Position numbers and translations under genes: made by a program. The notes beneath the pieces are model-generated. The model searched no databases and was not told the DNA's origin. It worked only from the letters and a program-made list of their open reading frames with translations. A stretch of 64,000 nt of DNA from Laburnicola sp. R22_1. Lineage: Eukaryota > Ascomycota > Dothideomycetes > Pleosporales > Didymosphaeriaceae. Positions 24,204-36,370 of the stretch are shown here, one piece after another (position 1 is the first letter of the stretch; each line of letters begins with the position of its first letter). The DNA lies in contig JACONQ010000014.1 of assembly GCA_014281115.1 (NCBI GenBank), forward strand, positions 2,418,001-2,482,000, written 5' to 3'.

Positions 24204-24850
24204 TAAAGTGCCTGTACGAGAACAGAAATAACAACGCCTTAATTTAGCCCCCTTCCCTTCCTCCCTCTTGCTCTCTACGTACTTCCAACCTCTCGCACCC
24301 GAACGTTGTCTAGAGGCTCGTCGCGTTTTGGCGCTGTCTCATTTGGTGTATTCCAGCCTTACTATAGCCTATTCTCTTTACACGCGCGGGCATACCGAAG
24401 GCGGGGCGGGGTTGATATATGCAGCTTTATTAGCTTACTGTGGTACACACCCCACGAAATACATTGGCCTCTCGTGGATGTTGTAGCCTCTCACGTCTTG
24501 ATGCCTAGTTGCCGCCTACTACCTAGTAGGACTTCTGGCCACTCTGGTAGCGCCATGTCCTTACTCAGCCGCATGGTGGGCCTAAACCGGCCCCCACGGC
24601 AGCCGTATTCACATTTAGACTTGCCATGTCCTATGTAGCCTTGTGCCCAGTTTTTTTCCTCGTATTTCTAAAAAGCCGACTGCCGTGAAGCTGATAGCTT
24701 GTCCAATCGCTTCTCGACGTTTTGTTCTTGGGCTACGGAGTAAATTGGCTCAGCCGCAGCGTCGAGACGACTTCAGCCGCACTCTTCAGACAAAACTTCA
24801 GACGAAACTTCAGACGAAACTCAACAACAATACCTACGGCTTGGAGCGAA
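24204..24850. other. Intergenic upstream of the calpain gene
   Basis: Probably contains the calpain promoter and 5' UTR. A 10-bp unit ACTTCAGACG/AAACTTCAGACGAA is repeated three times at about 24783-24822 just before the start codon. No separate gene seen. Confidence 0.5.
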
Positions 24851-27800
24851 ATGAACTCACCGATGGCAGATGCCGGTTCCAAAGGCCCACAGGATCAGTT
24901 GAATGACTTCTGGGAAACCCTCATCAACAAGAATCCCCGCAAAGTGACCAATATATTCCCGTCAAGCCTCTACGCAAACCTTCTATCGCTCCAACCACAG
25001 CCGGGCCCAGCGAAAGGCAAGAATGCAGCCGAATCGTACGAAGCGGCTGCTAAGGAATGCCGTGCTCGCGTGAAGCAAATTATCCGCGAATGCCACCGGA
25101 CTAACGAGAAGGTGATCAAAAGAGAGACCTCTTCAGACGATAACTGATGGATTTTGCCAGTTCACAGACCCAGATTTCGATATCGAATCGGATCTCGGGG
25201 ATAGAAATTGCCTCGACGGCTTAATGTCGTGGTACGATGACCCTCCACCACCGAAACCGACCGTGAGCCTTCCGCAGTTGAGCGAAGCTCTGTCAACACT
25301 GGTAGAGAGCAACTTGCTTAATCCACGGAACATACTGGTGGACATCAATGCAGCCTCGAGAGTTTGGGCCTTTGAGGAACCGCCCTCTCCGAGAGAGCCT
25401 GGCTCCGTGCATCGCATTGATTACATCTTTGATAAGCCGTCGTTCACAGTGGACGGGTTTTTAGGCTCGGGTGTGAAGCAAGGCGCTAATGGAAATTGCT
25501 GGCTCATTGCTGCCCTAGCCACCGTCTGCAGCAACCCCAGCTTAATGGACAAAATATGCGTCGCGCGAGATGAGGAGTGCCAAGAATGTGGAGTCTATGG
25601 TTTTGTGTTTTGTCGCGATGGCGAATGGATCTGGACTGTGATTGATGACAATCTTTACCTGCGATACCCGGACTTTGATGCGTATGGAGATGCCTACGAT
25701 CCGACAGGCATCAAGGAGAGAGAGTACAAGAAGAGGGACCAGACGGGATCCAAGTCTCTCTACTTTGCTTCATGCGTGGATCAGAATGAAACTTGGCTTC
25801 CGTTGCTGGAGAAAGCTTACGCCAAGGCTCATGGGGACTACGGTGCGATCAAGGGAGGAGCCAGGTAGGTCACCGGTTTCGTATGAGACGCTATGTATCC
25901 TGACCTAGAGCAGTGGTGAAGCTGTCGAGGACCTCACTGGAGGTGTCACCAACAAGATCAAAATGAATCGAATCCTCAGCAAGGAACGACTCTGGCAAGA
26001 GCTTTTACAGGTAAGTACATGGTGGACATCTTCTAGCCGTGACTGACACAACACAGGCCAACAAGCGATTCCTGTTCTCTGCTTCTTCTCCGGCCCTTTA
26101 CGGCGACGATTCACATGCTAGACAAGGTCTCGCATTGAACCATGCGCACTCGATAATCAAAGCTGTAGAAGAGAAAGACGAGGAGGGCAAGTCACACAGA
26201 CTTGTGCTGATAAGGTAGCCCATCCTCTAACCTGTCTTCCTGATGCATTCTCACCGTCACAGAAACCCGTGGGGCGAACGCATCAACGCCGGCATGGGCG
26301 AGTGGAATGGCGCATGGGCCGATGGTGCAGAAGAGTGGACGCCCTATTGGATGCAGAAGCTCGACTACCGCTTCGGCAACGACGGTCTCTTCTGGATGTC
26401 CTACGACGACCTTTGCAAGCGCTTCGCAGTCCTGGATCGCACCCGTCTGTTCGATCAAAACTGGACGGTTGTCCAGAGCTGGACGAGCGTGAGTGTAGCT
26501 TGGCTGGCCGGCTACCTCAACACCAAGTTCGTGGTCGAGATCAAGAAGGCCGGCCCCACGATATTTGTTCTTTGCCAGCTTGACGATCGGTACTTCCGTG
26601 GCCTTGAGGGCAAGTACAGCTTCGACCTGCACTTTGTGCTGCAGAAAGAAAACGCCCCTGCTGGTGACTACATTGTACACGCCCAGGGTTTCTGGTTCAG
26701 CAACAGGTCGATTTCCGCCGAGGTGGAGCTCGAACCTGGGAAGTACGAAGTCGTCCCCAGCATTGTGGCGTCGCGCGACCGGGACAAACCGGACGTGTAT
26801 GACGTCGTGACCAAGGTTGCAGGCCGCAATCCACAGAAGCTACGGCAGATTGGCATGAATTATGACGTTGCTCATATAAAGGGTACTTTTCAGGTAAGAG
26901 AAGCGGAAAAGAAGAAGAGAGAGATGGAGGAGGCAGCTTATGAGAAGAAGAGGAAGGAAAGGGAAGAAGTGGAGAAAGAGAGAGTCGAGTTCGAAGCTTG
27001 GAAGAGAGAGAAAAGGGAGAGGGAGGCTAAGGCTAAGGCTGAGGCGGAGAAGGAGGGGTCTAAGGAAGAGAAGTCTCCCTTGGACGACAAGACGTCTGAT
27101 CCGACCAAGGATGCGCAAGATCCTGCTGCTGATAAGGAAGGGTCCCAGGAAGAGAAGCCTACCTTGGACGACGAGAAGAAGTCTGAACCAACCACGAACG
27201 CACAAGATCCTGCTAGCGAGAAGTCAGAGAGTCAAATCGCGGAGGATATAAATGCCAATGATCCCCAACACACGATCAGGGACAACAAGACGTCTGATCC
27301 CCCCAAGGACGCACAACATCCAGCTAGCGAGAAGACGCCAGAGGCTCAAACCGCAGAGGAAACAAACACCGAAGACGCCCAACACACGTCCAGCGCCAAC
27401 GACATTACCCCCAACGACGCACCACCGCACCCACCGCACCCGCCGCACGACGACCCACCAACCGCCAACCCCCCCAACCACCTCCCACCACCCAGACCAT
27501 CTATATCCATCCCTCCCCACCCCCCACCACAGCTCCCACACTTCCCAGCCCATGCCCACACATTCATCTCCGAACCACCACCTCCGACACCGCATTCCCC
27601 AAATGTATTCTACCACCCAGATCACAATGTTGGCCCTGGACCTGGCCCTGGACATGGACTTCTCCCGCCACATGCATCCGGGGCTGCAAAGCCGCCGTCC
27701 AACGCACAGTGGAGCGCAGTGTGTGTGCTAGGACTGAGGGTATATAGTCTGGATCCGGAGGTTGGTGTTACGTTGGTGAAGGGGGAGGATGTGGAGGAGG

Positions 27801-27859
27801 AGGAGGAGGAGGGTTGGGGTGGGGGTAGGGGGAGGCGTTGGGATGGGATGATGGGGTGA
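24851..27859 (+). CDS. Calpain-family cysteine protease with long Pro-rich tail
   Basis: Intracellular papain-fold protease family. Five exons (24851-25111, 25161-25864, 25914-26010, 26057-26214, 26263-27859), introns 46-49 bp, 938 residues. The catalytic core shows Cys near residue 199 in QGANGNCWLIAALA (the usual Asp before Cys is Asn here), His near 381 in NHAHSIIKA and Asn near 407 in RNPWGE, so the triad is complete. A calpain-type beta-sandwich region follows, then a highly charged helical stretch (EKKKREMEE..., about 625-680). Next come three imperfect repeats around DDxKTSDPxKDAQxPAxxK and a Pro/His-rich tail. No MIT domain is evident, so it is probably not the PalB/Rim13 calpain. The start at 24851 is the ATG nearest the conserved sequence; an in-frame upstream codon at 24722 is less likely. 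Confidence 0.88.
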
Positions 27860-29924
27860 TGTGATGGATGTGTCTGTCATGCAAGGAATGGGGATGGGGA
27901 TGGGGATGGGAATGGGGGCGGGGGTAAAGGTGGACTTGGGGGTTAGACATGATATGATATGATATGAATAATGTGATTTTTTAACATCAAGCTTTGTTAT
28001 GTAATCCAGCTGTTTTTCTTTGCTCCTTGATGGTGGTGGTGGTGGCGGTATCTTGTTATGTTATATTCATCCATTACGTTCTTCCCATCTCATTCTCTAC
28101 GTTATTACATACATTACGCATTATTCTTCATTCTAACGCTGCATGCATTAATGCCAGAGGTCACGGCGAATCCCCAAGATACCATAAATACAGTCGCCTC
28201 TTACGCTAGTGACACCAGCAACAACAGAGGGCTAGTACTATTGCAGAATCTTTGGCGGAAATTTTCATTATGGATATTGTGCAGTGATGCAATGGTTTAT
28301 TGTTTGTATCTCGTTGTAGATAACAGCAATGGCCCTTGGGTTACTCCGCGTCGACGTCGTCGTGGCCGCACGCACGCTCCTTTTGTCCCTTTTGGTGGGG
28401 ATGGGGGGGGTGTGTGGAGAATACGACGAGCAAGCGTCGCGGAGGAGTATTTAAATCCATAGTGCGGACTTGCCTACAGTGACGCGTCACATGTGCACGG
28501 GCATGGTGCACCCAACTGATATCATGTAATCGATGACTAGGATAGAAGCGTACGTACGCTTACTATGGCCGGCTGACGTCCCTCTCGGTGAGAACAGCCT
28601 ATTGAAAACAATTTTTTTATTTTTATTTTTGCAGAATATCATCGGCAACTAAGATGCCTAAGGCCTTAATAAAAGGAGCAAGTATAGCTTACAAAGGCGC
28701 TTAGAAAAGCTCTCTAAAGCTGTTTATCTAGCTTTTTCCAGGGGAATCCTCCAGCAGGATCAGACTAATTTTCTAATGAAAACTAAGGATAAAGCGAAGC
28801 CTCGACGGTCGGGCAATGAATGGAATTGTCCTTGGGGACGGAAAGGGCGATGGGAAGGTTATGGCTTAAAATAAAGTTAACACACACTCACTTACCTCTA
28901 TCTAACGTCACTTACGACGTCGCGAAGCATACAGGGTAACGAAGCTAATTAGAGGCACTTTTGATCGTGCTTAGAATGCAGCTCTCAGCGGACGAGGTGC
29001 CTTCAATAGTAAGTGAGAATACTATACTTTCCCTTCTTGTAAAGATATCCCTTCATGGGGCTCTGCTTTTTTTTTGTCATTTTACGGTACAGCCGTGGAT
29101 GGTGATGAATGTACAGCTAGCGCTGGACGTTGCTGCACCTCTCGGCTACTTCGCCGTTTATTCTCCTTTGATCCTGCGTGCCTCTCTTATGCTGATAACA
29201 TCTTGGCACAGCAAGGACTTTCCTCCCTGTGTATTCTGTCGGATCTAATGAGAAAGAAAGGTGATTATTTGCAAATGCGCCTTGGTCGTTGTCTACTTTA
29301 ATAATACTAATAGCTAGCACTTCTGGGTTTAGGTTATTAGCTAGAACGAGGTGATCAAAGGTAACTCCGTAGTAGTTAATGTAGCTAAAGCAACACAGAT
29401 CAGTTAAGTAAGCGTCTTTCAGCATGCATACTTACTCTAATAGCTCTCTTCTGTTTATTGCCTATACTAAATACTTGTGTCGCACAGGCAGATCGCCTTT
29501 GGAAGACGAGTAGCCGTTATCTCTATACAACACCTTATATGTTAGGCTTGTAAAAGCCTAACCCCCTAGCTGCAGAAATAATATAAGTAGATGCTAAGGT
29601 ACGTTAGGAAAACGCTTCTATATAGTCTTTAGTGGTCCCTATATCTTAATACGCAGTAGCTTATAGAAAGGCAGAGGATAAAGATAATAGGGCAGCTTAT
29701 AGACGCAGGGCGGAATAGATAGGTTAAGTGCTATTGCTGTTAGTTACAGCTCGCTTGAGCAGTGGGTCAATATAGGCAACGCCAAGACCGTGGCTGACGT
29801 GGTCAAAACTGCGGCGCTGTCCTTTACACTTGCAATCATCAAGCAGCACAGTACAAGATAGCAAAGCAAGTCAAATAGCAACTAGATAAGCCCCTCTTGC
29901 TTAGTTACTAGTGATCTTCTCAAG
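27860..29924. other. Intergenic, low-complexity and A/T-rich
   Basis: GGGGAT repeats at about 27890-27915, ATATG repeats at about 27950-27967 and GGT repeats at about 28030-28048. From about 28600 the DNA turns A/T-rich with many TA dinucleotides, suggesting old RIP-affected repeat. Open frames at 28961-29248 (plus) and 29117-29425 (minus) overlap and have no recognisable motif. Confidence 0.45.
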
Positions 29925-30209
29925 ATGTGTGATCTGACCACGACATTCTACGCATGCGGTCACATCAAAACCCGAAATGAAATAGCCCGCACCTGCACCA
30001 GCCCCTCAGCCTGTGTGAAGAATTACAAGGAAAAGAACCTCCCTGAAAACTGCGGCGGTACAGCTTGCAACACTCCACCCTCCTCTTAAGTACGACATTA
30101 TCACTACGTTAAGAACTTGAACAAATACCGGCTTAAGGAAGCGCAAGACTGTCGTTACAAGTTATCAGAAGAAGAAAACTGGTGTTCCGTCTGTTCAAGG
30201 GCAATATGA
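29925..30209 (+). pseudogene. Small cysteine-rich protein broken by one in-frame stop
   Basis: ATG in context CAAGATGTG opens MCDLTTTFYACGHIKTR..., with further Cys in RTCTSPSACVKNY and NCGGTACN. A TAA at 30087 ends a 54-residue product. The same frame then continues for 39 codons with protein-like sequence ending ENWCSVCSRAI and TGA. CAA to TAA would explain the stop. The CGH...C...C layout resembles small fungal Cys-rich proteins of unknown function; I make no functional call. It could also be a functional 54-residue protein. Confidence 0.4.
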
Positions 30210-30329
30210 TCCATCGCAACCTTCTCCTATGTGCCCTCTTAATGCTACATGCCGAAGTGCGACAAAGCAAGGAACTGGAACATAAATATCATCCGATTAC
30301 TGTTTACCTATGTATTCTAGCCAGCCCGT

Positions 30330-30615
30330 TCTAAATAGCCTGATTATGCAGCGTAAGCGCCACTGGAGCTCTCCATGTATCCTCGACTTGCGCTTCGCCC
30401 TGCCTTGCTACCTTCGCCTTTAGCTCTTTAGCGTCTAACACACGTTTGCGTTTTCGTCTACGTTGTGCCTTACTTACAGTAGGTGCTTATTCTTCTCCTT
30501 CTTTGTTTTCTTCTAATACGCCTTTCTTCTTCTAGCTACATGTTGACTTGCTCTTTGCTTCCTTAGCTGCTTCCTTCTTAGCGCCCTTCCTCTGTGCTTT
30601 TACTATTCCACCACC
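30330..30615 (-). pseudogene. Lys-rich C-terminal remnant, possibly of a transposase
   Basis: On the minus strand one frame reads as a basic tail (KAQRKGAKKEAAKEAKSK, then KAQRRRKRKRVLDAKELKAK) interrupted by TAG and TAA at likely Gln codons. Composition resembles the Lys/Ala/Glu tails of the pogo-type transposases elsewhere in the window, but the sequence is not the same and no termini were found. Confidence 0.3.
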
Positions 30616-31383
30616 CTATGGTACACAATTTTCCTGTATGAGGATGTATATATGGATAAGTATGTACGCACGCAGTCTATCTGGTGTTGAATTGGGCTAG
30701 GTAGTAGATATCTCTTAGGGGATATTGTTTTCTTGCTGCGAGAAGGGAGGATAGTTGAATGGAGTGGAGTGGAGGGCAGTAGTTGGGGTTTGGGAGCGGG
30801 GGAGACGTGGTGTTGGGAAGATGATGGTGCGGCAAAGCGTGTCGAATGGCTAGTATGTTAGGCATAGTTTAATAAAAGACCATATTTAGATTTATAGTTA
30901 ACATAGTTGGGAATAAAAATATAAAGAGAGCATCAAAGCATCAACTACATCTCGTTTCCAAAGCCAGCGACGACCACTCAGACGATGAATTTGCGTTGTG
31001 ATCTGAGCAATGAGTCTACGCCAAGCTACAGCATCTGGATATCGAGTCTTTGAAACACTTGCACGTAGCATATAAATATAGTGAATCTATTTAGTTTAAG
31101 AAGTATCTATGTATGCTCTACGATGGTAGCTCTACCAAGCGACAAGAAACAAGACAACATGGGTATCACAGGGAAATAAGAAAAACAAAAACAATGCAGG
31201 CTCTGCATGCGCGAGAACCAGGCGATATGAAAGACGGCAAGAGATAAACGAGAAATCGCCCAAGAATGGCCATGGGTTGTGGACGACACGCAAAACGACG
31301 TCCGCATCATGTGCTGAGGACAACCAGGCTCCGATATGCGGAAGGTGAAAGAGCATCGTTGGATGGACTGACCTCTTCCTCGA
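30616..31383. other. Intergenic, A/T-rich
   Basis: Contains purine-rich and CA/CC-rich stretches (about 30740-30830) and the 3' flank of the minus-strand gene to the right. No gene seen. Confidence 0.45.
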
Positions 31384-33018
31384 TCAGTCGTTTCTGTAGA
31401 TATAGCTTGCGTCAATGTTGAGATCTTTGTAGATGTCTTCGAAAATGTGCGGCTTGAGCACGTGTGACGGAGGCGTCGTAAAAGATGTAGTGTTGCCACT
31501 GAATGAAAATATCGGGGAAGGGCCATCTAACGCTGGAGCACTTCTAGGATGGGATGGGGGTATTGGCATATCCATCTCCATGTCGTTCGAAGGCTCATAT
31601 GCAGTTCGTCGCTGCTGTGGAGGCTGTGGAGGCTGCAGAGGCTGGTGTACTATCGCGGGAGATGGAGTGTCGATTGCGAAAGAAGGGTCATGCGGCGTCG
31701 GGGTATCGAAAGCTTTACCGATCCCCGCAAAACTCAATGCGTCTTGGGATGGCTGTTGAGACCGGGGCTGTTGAGACCGGGGCTGTGGAGTAGAAAGCTG
31801 TGGCACTTTTGCTGGAGTGATGCGCTGGGGCACCGGAGTGAAAGATGAGTATGCCGACAGGGGTTGCAACTTGAGCGACGCCGCGCAATATACTCTGTCC
31901 AGTAGATCGTCAAGCTTCCCGTCATCACCAGTGAATGAGTGGTTGTCGATTTGTCCCGAGACGACTTGCAACTTGTTCAGTAGTTGTCGCTGCAGCGGTT
32001 CTGGCACCCATGACGGCGTCAGGAACATATTATCCGTCGGGGGGCCAAGCTTGGCTAGGATCTTCCGTCTGAAAATTGGCTGAGCAGAGAGAACGTGGTT
32101 GAAGGAAGCATTGAAGTCCCAATGCGGTCGATGCTCTGAAGCGTGCATATCCTTTACGTGTGTCGCAAAATCGTCTTTACCATGAAAGACGCGGCCCTGG
32201 TCCGAAAGCAGACCATGAGCAGGACAGTATCCACACCCAAGAACATCATAGTCCCCCAGCTCAGCTCCTGGAAAAAGATGATCTATGTGCTCGAGGAAAT
32301 GCGCCTCGAAGGCATTCTTGCGAGGTTTACCGCAGTCGGGGCAGTGGCGTTGCTTGCGTTCTGGTTTGGTAGAGACTTTCACTTTTTTATGAACGGATGG
32401 GTGTGTGATGTTCGTAGAGGACGAAGACACAGAGCGGGTACGCGTGGAGGAGCTTCGGCGAAAGGAGGGAGGCGGCGGGCAGAGGAGGGGTGTGGCTAGA
32501 GCGGGTGTAGCGTAGTTGGTGTTATCGATAACCAAAGGTGGGGGATTTCTGTTCCTGGACTGTGAACGCGGCCGGCCTCTTTCATTCTTCTCATCTGGAG
32601 TCGCGTTAGCCTGCCGAAAGTTTGGCAGCGCGGTTCAGCTCCAGAAATGACCATCGCCGAAGGAGGCAGTAGTCTCTTGATGACGCGCAGCTCGCGCACA
32701 TCCAAGAGTCCTCTTCCAGGTCTGTGAACAGGAGAAACACTTACTGGCCACAGCCCCAACCCACCCACGAAGCGTTTCCTCCGGTACACCTCTCAACGGG
32801 CTCAGGAGCGTATCTACACCTGATCGACCCTCCGTCTCGAGAACGTCGAATAGCTTGCCCACATCCTCAGCCTCGAGCTTCGACAGAGCCAGAATAGCAT
32901 CTCTGCTAAGCCCATGGTCTCCCAGACGATCGAGCGCTTGCCATAGCGGTGTGCTTTCTAGCAACGAGCGGTATGAGGCGTTGCTGGCGGGCGAATGTGC
33001 CGGCGGAGGAGACGCCAT
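31384..33018 (-). CDS. Hypothetical protein with Cys/His clusters (two-exon model)
   Basis: Two open stretches on the minus strand lie in the same frame: 33018-32635 (MASPPPAHSPASN...) and 32632-31384, separated only by a TGA. A GTAAGT donor at 32744 and an acceptor at 32595 remove the TGA in a 150-bp intron and keep phase, giving 494 residues. The exon-1 part is helical (LWQALDRLGDHGLSRDAILAL). The second part has C-x2-C in HCPDCGKPRKNAFEAHFLEH and C-x2-C...H-x4-H in CGYCPAHG...FATHVKDMH, like degenerate C2H2 fingers. A Pro/Gln-rich tail with tandem PRSQQPRSQQP follows. The second ORF has no ATG near its beginning (32535 is TTG), which supports joining. No named family recognised. Confidence 0.6.
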
Positions 33019-35043
33019 CTAGCTTGCGGGCAGGCTGAGGCTATATGCTGGGCCGGGCGGGGGTCTGCAGAGTATGGTACCGTCACAAGTAGCCGGCGCG
33101 GAAGGAGGAGGGAACGCACCACAACGACGACGGGAGAGCGTCGAAGACGCAGAGCACAAGGCTAGACGGCCTTGCCCAGACTCCACAGTCCGGAACGCGC
33201 AACTGCGAAGAAAGGTGCTGAGCGCAAAGATCACCAGGCTCTCAATACAGCAACAAAACGTAAGGATAAAGCGTGGCAACAGATAGCACAGCTCTCGTCA
33301 AGAAGACATCAAGACGCACGCGGAACGAAGCTCCCCAGAATCGAGCTGGAGAATGACGGAACGCTCTCGGAACAGACTGTTGCACGCGCGGCGGTTCATT
33401 ATTGGGTCGCCCCTCGGGCTCGTGGTCCCTCACATCCGCACTGCCACGCCACTCCAACTCGCCAACCGCGCCGTCCCGACGAATGGCTGCTTACCATCGT
33501 GTCAAGGGTCTGCAGAACGACACCGTTTTCGCTTGTGATGATGTCAGCCTTTGTGCGCAAAGTCGCGCGATTTGGACATGGACTGCATGATTTGTACCGC
33601 GAGTAGATTGAATATCTCTGTGAATCTGTGTGCTTGAGTAGTCAGCCGCCTATCGGGCTTTGAATGATAGCTCCGTCATGATAGAATTGCTTTTGCGAAT
33701 GTATGGTCGTGATGCTCGGTGGTGGAGTAACCACACTTTAGTACAGAGCTCTACAGTCGTTATTCAAGCTAACGAGACTGCCACACGGGCCCAGCTAGCT
33801 ACCAAGCGAATAGAACAACCATGGCCAGTATAGATCTGTATACATTTATCCAGAGCATGGGAATGTTATTCACAAAAATCGCGAGGCGAGTCCACCTGCG
33901 AAGCACCCCTCAGCACCCCTCAGCACCCTCAACACCATCTCGGAAGACAGATTGCGCGACTGCTGTACCGCTTTCCCAAGACTATGAACCACGCATAGCC
34001 TCCACAGTACCTGGTAATACACCCACCATGCCATCCAGCTCAAGTCGAGCAGGACACCTGCATCCACACTGCCACGCCACGCCATGCGCCAGCACACACC
34101 ACAACCCCAACATGTACCCACCCACCCCCTCACACATCAATATACCCCCCGTCGACCTCGTCGCACACAAGCGCAGCGCACGCGTCCGAATCGATCGATT
34201 GATCGTCAACAACAACAACAACAACAACAACAACCACCACCAGCGCCTTGGGCGCGGGAGCATTCTCCACTGTGTATCGTATCCGCATCCTACCTACATC
34301 GATCGCAAGTCTCGTCATCAATGTCAATAGTATAAACTTCAAGTCGTTCACAGGTACATCCAATCTTTCCTCGCAGCCCAGCTACCTCTAGCTAAGAGCT
34401 CAACCCAACCCGATCGATAACAGCGGGAGACGTATATATATCCATCGCTGGTGCTGGAGCCGTAGCCACGTCGTAGACCCCACGCGCGCGTGGGATTAGA
34501 TCAAATGTAGCCATGTAGAAAGCGGGATCTGTGTGCACTCGAAGAAGGGACGGAGGTTAACACATGTGCGTCAAGGTGTGATGCGGCGTGGTCAAGTCGT
34601 CCCGCGAAAGGTCCCGAAGGGTGAGGTTGGGCAAGTGCTTGGCGCCTCGGAGCTGGCCAGGTTTCCATCAGCCAGCACCCGTCGAACAGCAGTTGGCATC
34701 CCGCCGCATCGAATCGGGGGTCAGGAAGCACCGGAAATTCGCAGCAATCTGCAATTGAGCGCATTGAGCTCTCGCGCGGGCATCCGCAGGCGTCACACAG
34801 CATGTAGACAAGGCTCCGTCATGTAGATAGACCTCAGATATGAAATTAAGAGCAGCCAAAGTGGGAACTTGCTCCTCAGATTGCTGATCTAGAGTACATG
34901 TTTTACACAATCCGAGCTGCCACTAGACTAGGAAATAGGTAGTCTTGTATGCACACACCCATCCCCCCATTTCGCAAAATTTTCAACCCTGGAGACCCGA
35001 CCCGGAGACCCGAATGCCAGAGCGACCCACGCAGCGCACCACT
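33019..35043. other. Intergenic, no gene seen
   Basis: 2 kb between a minus-strand start codon and the 3' end of ATP9. Its left part should hold the promoter of the gene at 33018. Frames at 33172-33606 and 33821-34330 lack motifs. A direct GCACCCCTCA repeat is visible near 33903-33922, and an (AAC)n tract near 34.2 kb. Confidence 0.5.
34208..34234. repeat. (AAC)9 microsatellite
   Basis: Nine AAC units followed by CCACCACC, in non-coding sequence. Confidence 0.9.
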
Positions 35044-35541
<498 letters not shown>

Positions 35542-36370
35542 TTTGATGACCGGTCGGTGGGAGCGGAGATGGATTGGGGATGAGATGAAGGTGCAATGGA
35601 TGGAGGTGTGTTGAGAAGGACGGGAGGAGGTGCAGAAAAATCCGCGAGAAAGAGAAGGAGCTTTGGGTGACTAAGCGGGGTCCAAGCTTCCGCCGGGCCG
35701 ATTCGGGGATCTCCTGGGCGACAATCCATATCGCCAACTGCTTTCGTCGTGGTGCTTGAGCTTCAATTGCTTTAAAAGTAGTGCCTGTTGCTAGTAGAGG
35801 GGAAACCACCAACTCTTTCTCACTGTGAGAGCTCCACTGCGTCTTGCGGGAGCTTCAACGCAGTTTTGTGTAACACGGCACAGCAACCTTAGCTTCCTCC
35901 TCACCGACTCCACACTCTTGTCTGGTAGGCTTGGAAATATTTACTCTCTCTTCCTAGCCGATCATGAATGCGGAGTCTATGTTTCTGCGTATAATTGAGA
36001 TCTAGAACTTGCTTGCGCGAAGTTGGAAGCTATCATTTCAGCAGCAGGCCATCTCCCTTTCCGAGCAGGGCAGATTCCGCGACCACGGCAACAATGGGCT
36101 CGAGCAAGAAACTGCAAGCTTAATAACGTACGGAAGTGCAACTTACGTATGCACAGTGATTCAAGTGCAACGAGTGCATGAGAACATTAGGCTTCCCGGT
36201 ATCTCTCTGTTCCACGCCCAGCATAGGACAGCAGCACCCTCATGACAACAGCCCATATGCTTGAAACGCTTGTTATATCCCTATATACATTGCATGCGTG
36301 CACATCTTTACATTATATACTTGTCTCACTCGGAGCAACATAGTCTACATATACATATCACCTCTATATC
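35542..36370. other. ATP9 promoter region and PPR gene 3' flank
   Basis: The first part upstream of ATP9 contains a CT-rich tract on the ATP9 strand (about 35590-35660), in keeping with a highly expressed fungal gene. The right part (36250-36370) is A/T-rich with several TATATA stretches near the PPR stop codon. No further gene seen. Confidence 0.5.

Noticed and set aside
26840..27205. Leu/Phe-rich minus-strand ORF resembling a membrane protein
   Set aside because: Antisense of the Lys/Glu-rich tail of the calpain, which automatically reads as Leu/Phe/Ser.
29117..29425. 102-residue minus-strand ORF
   Set aside because: Overlaps another open frame, lies in A/T-rich DNA and shows no motif; not enough to call a gene.
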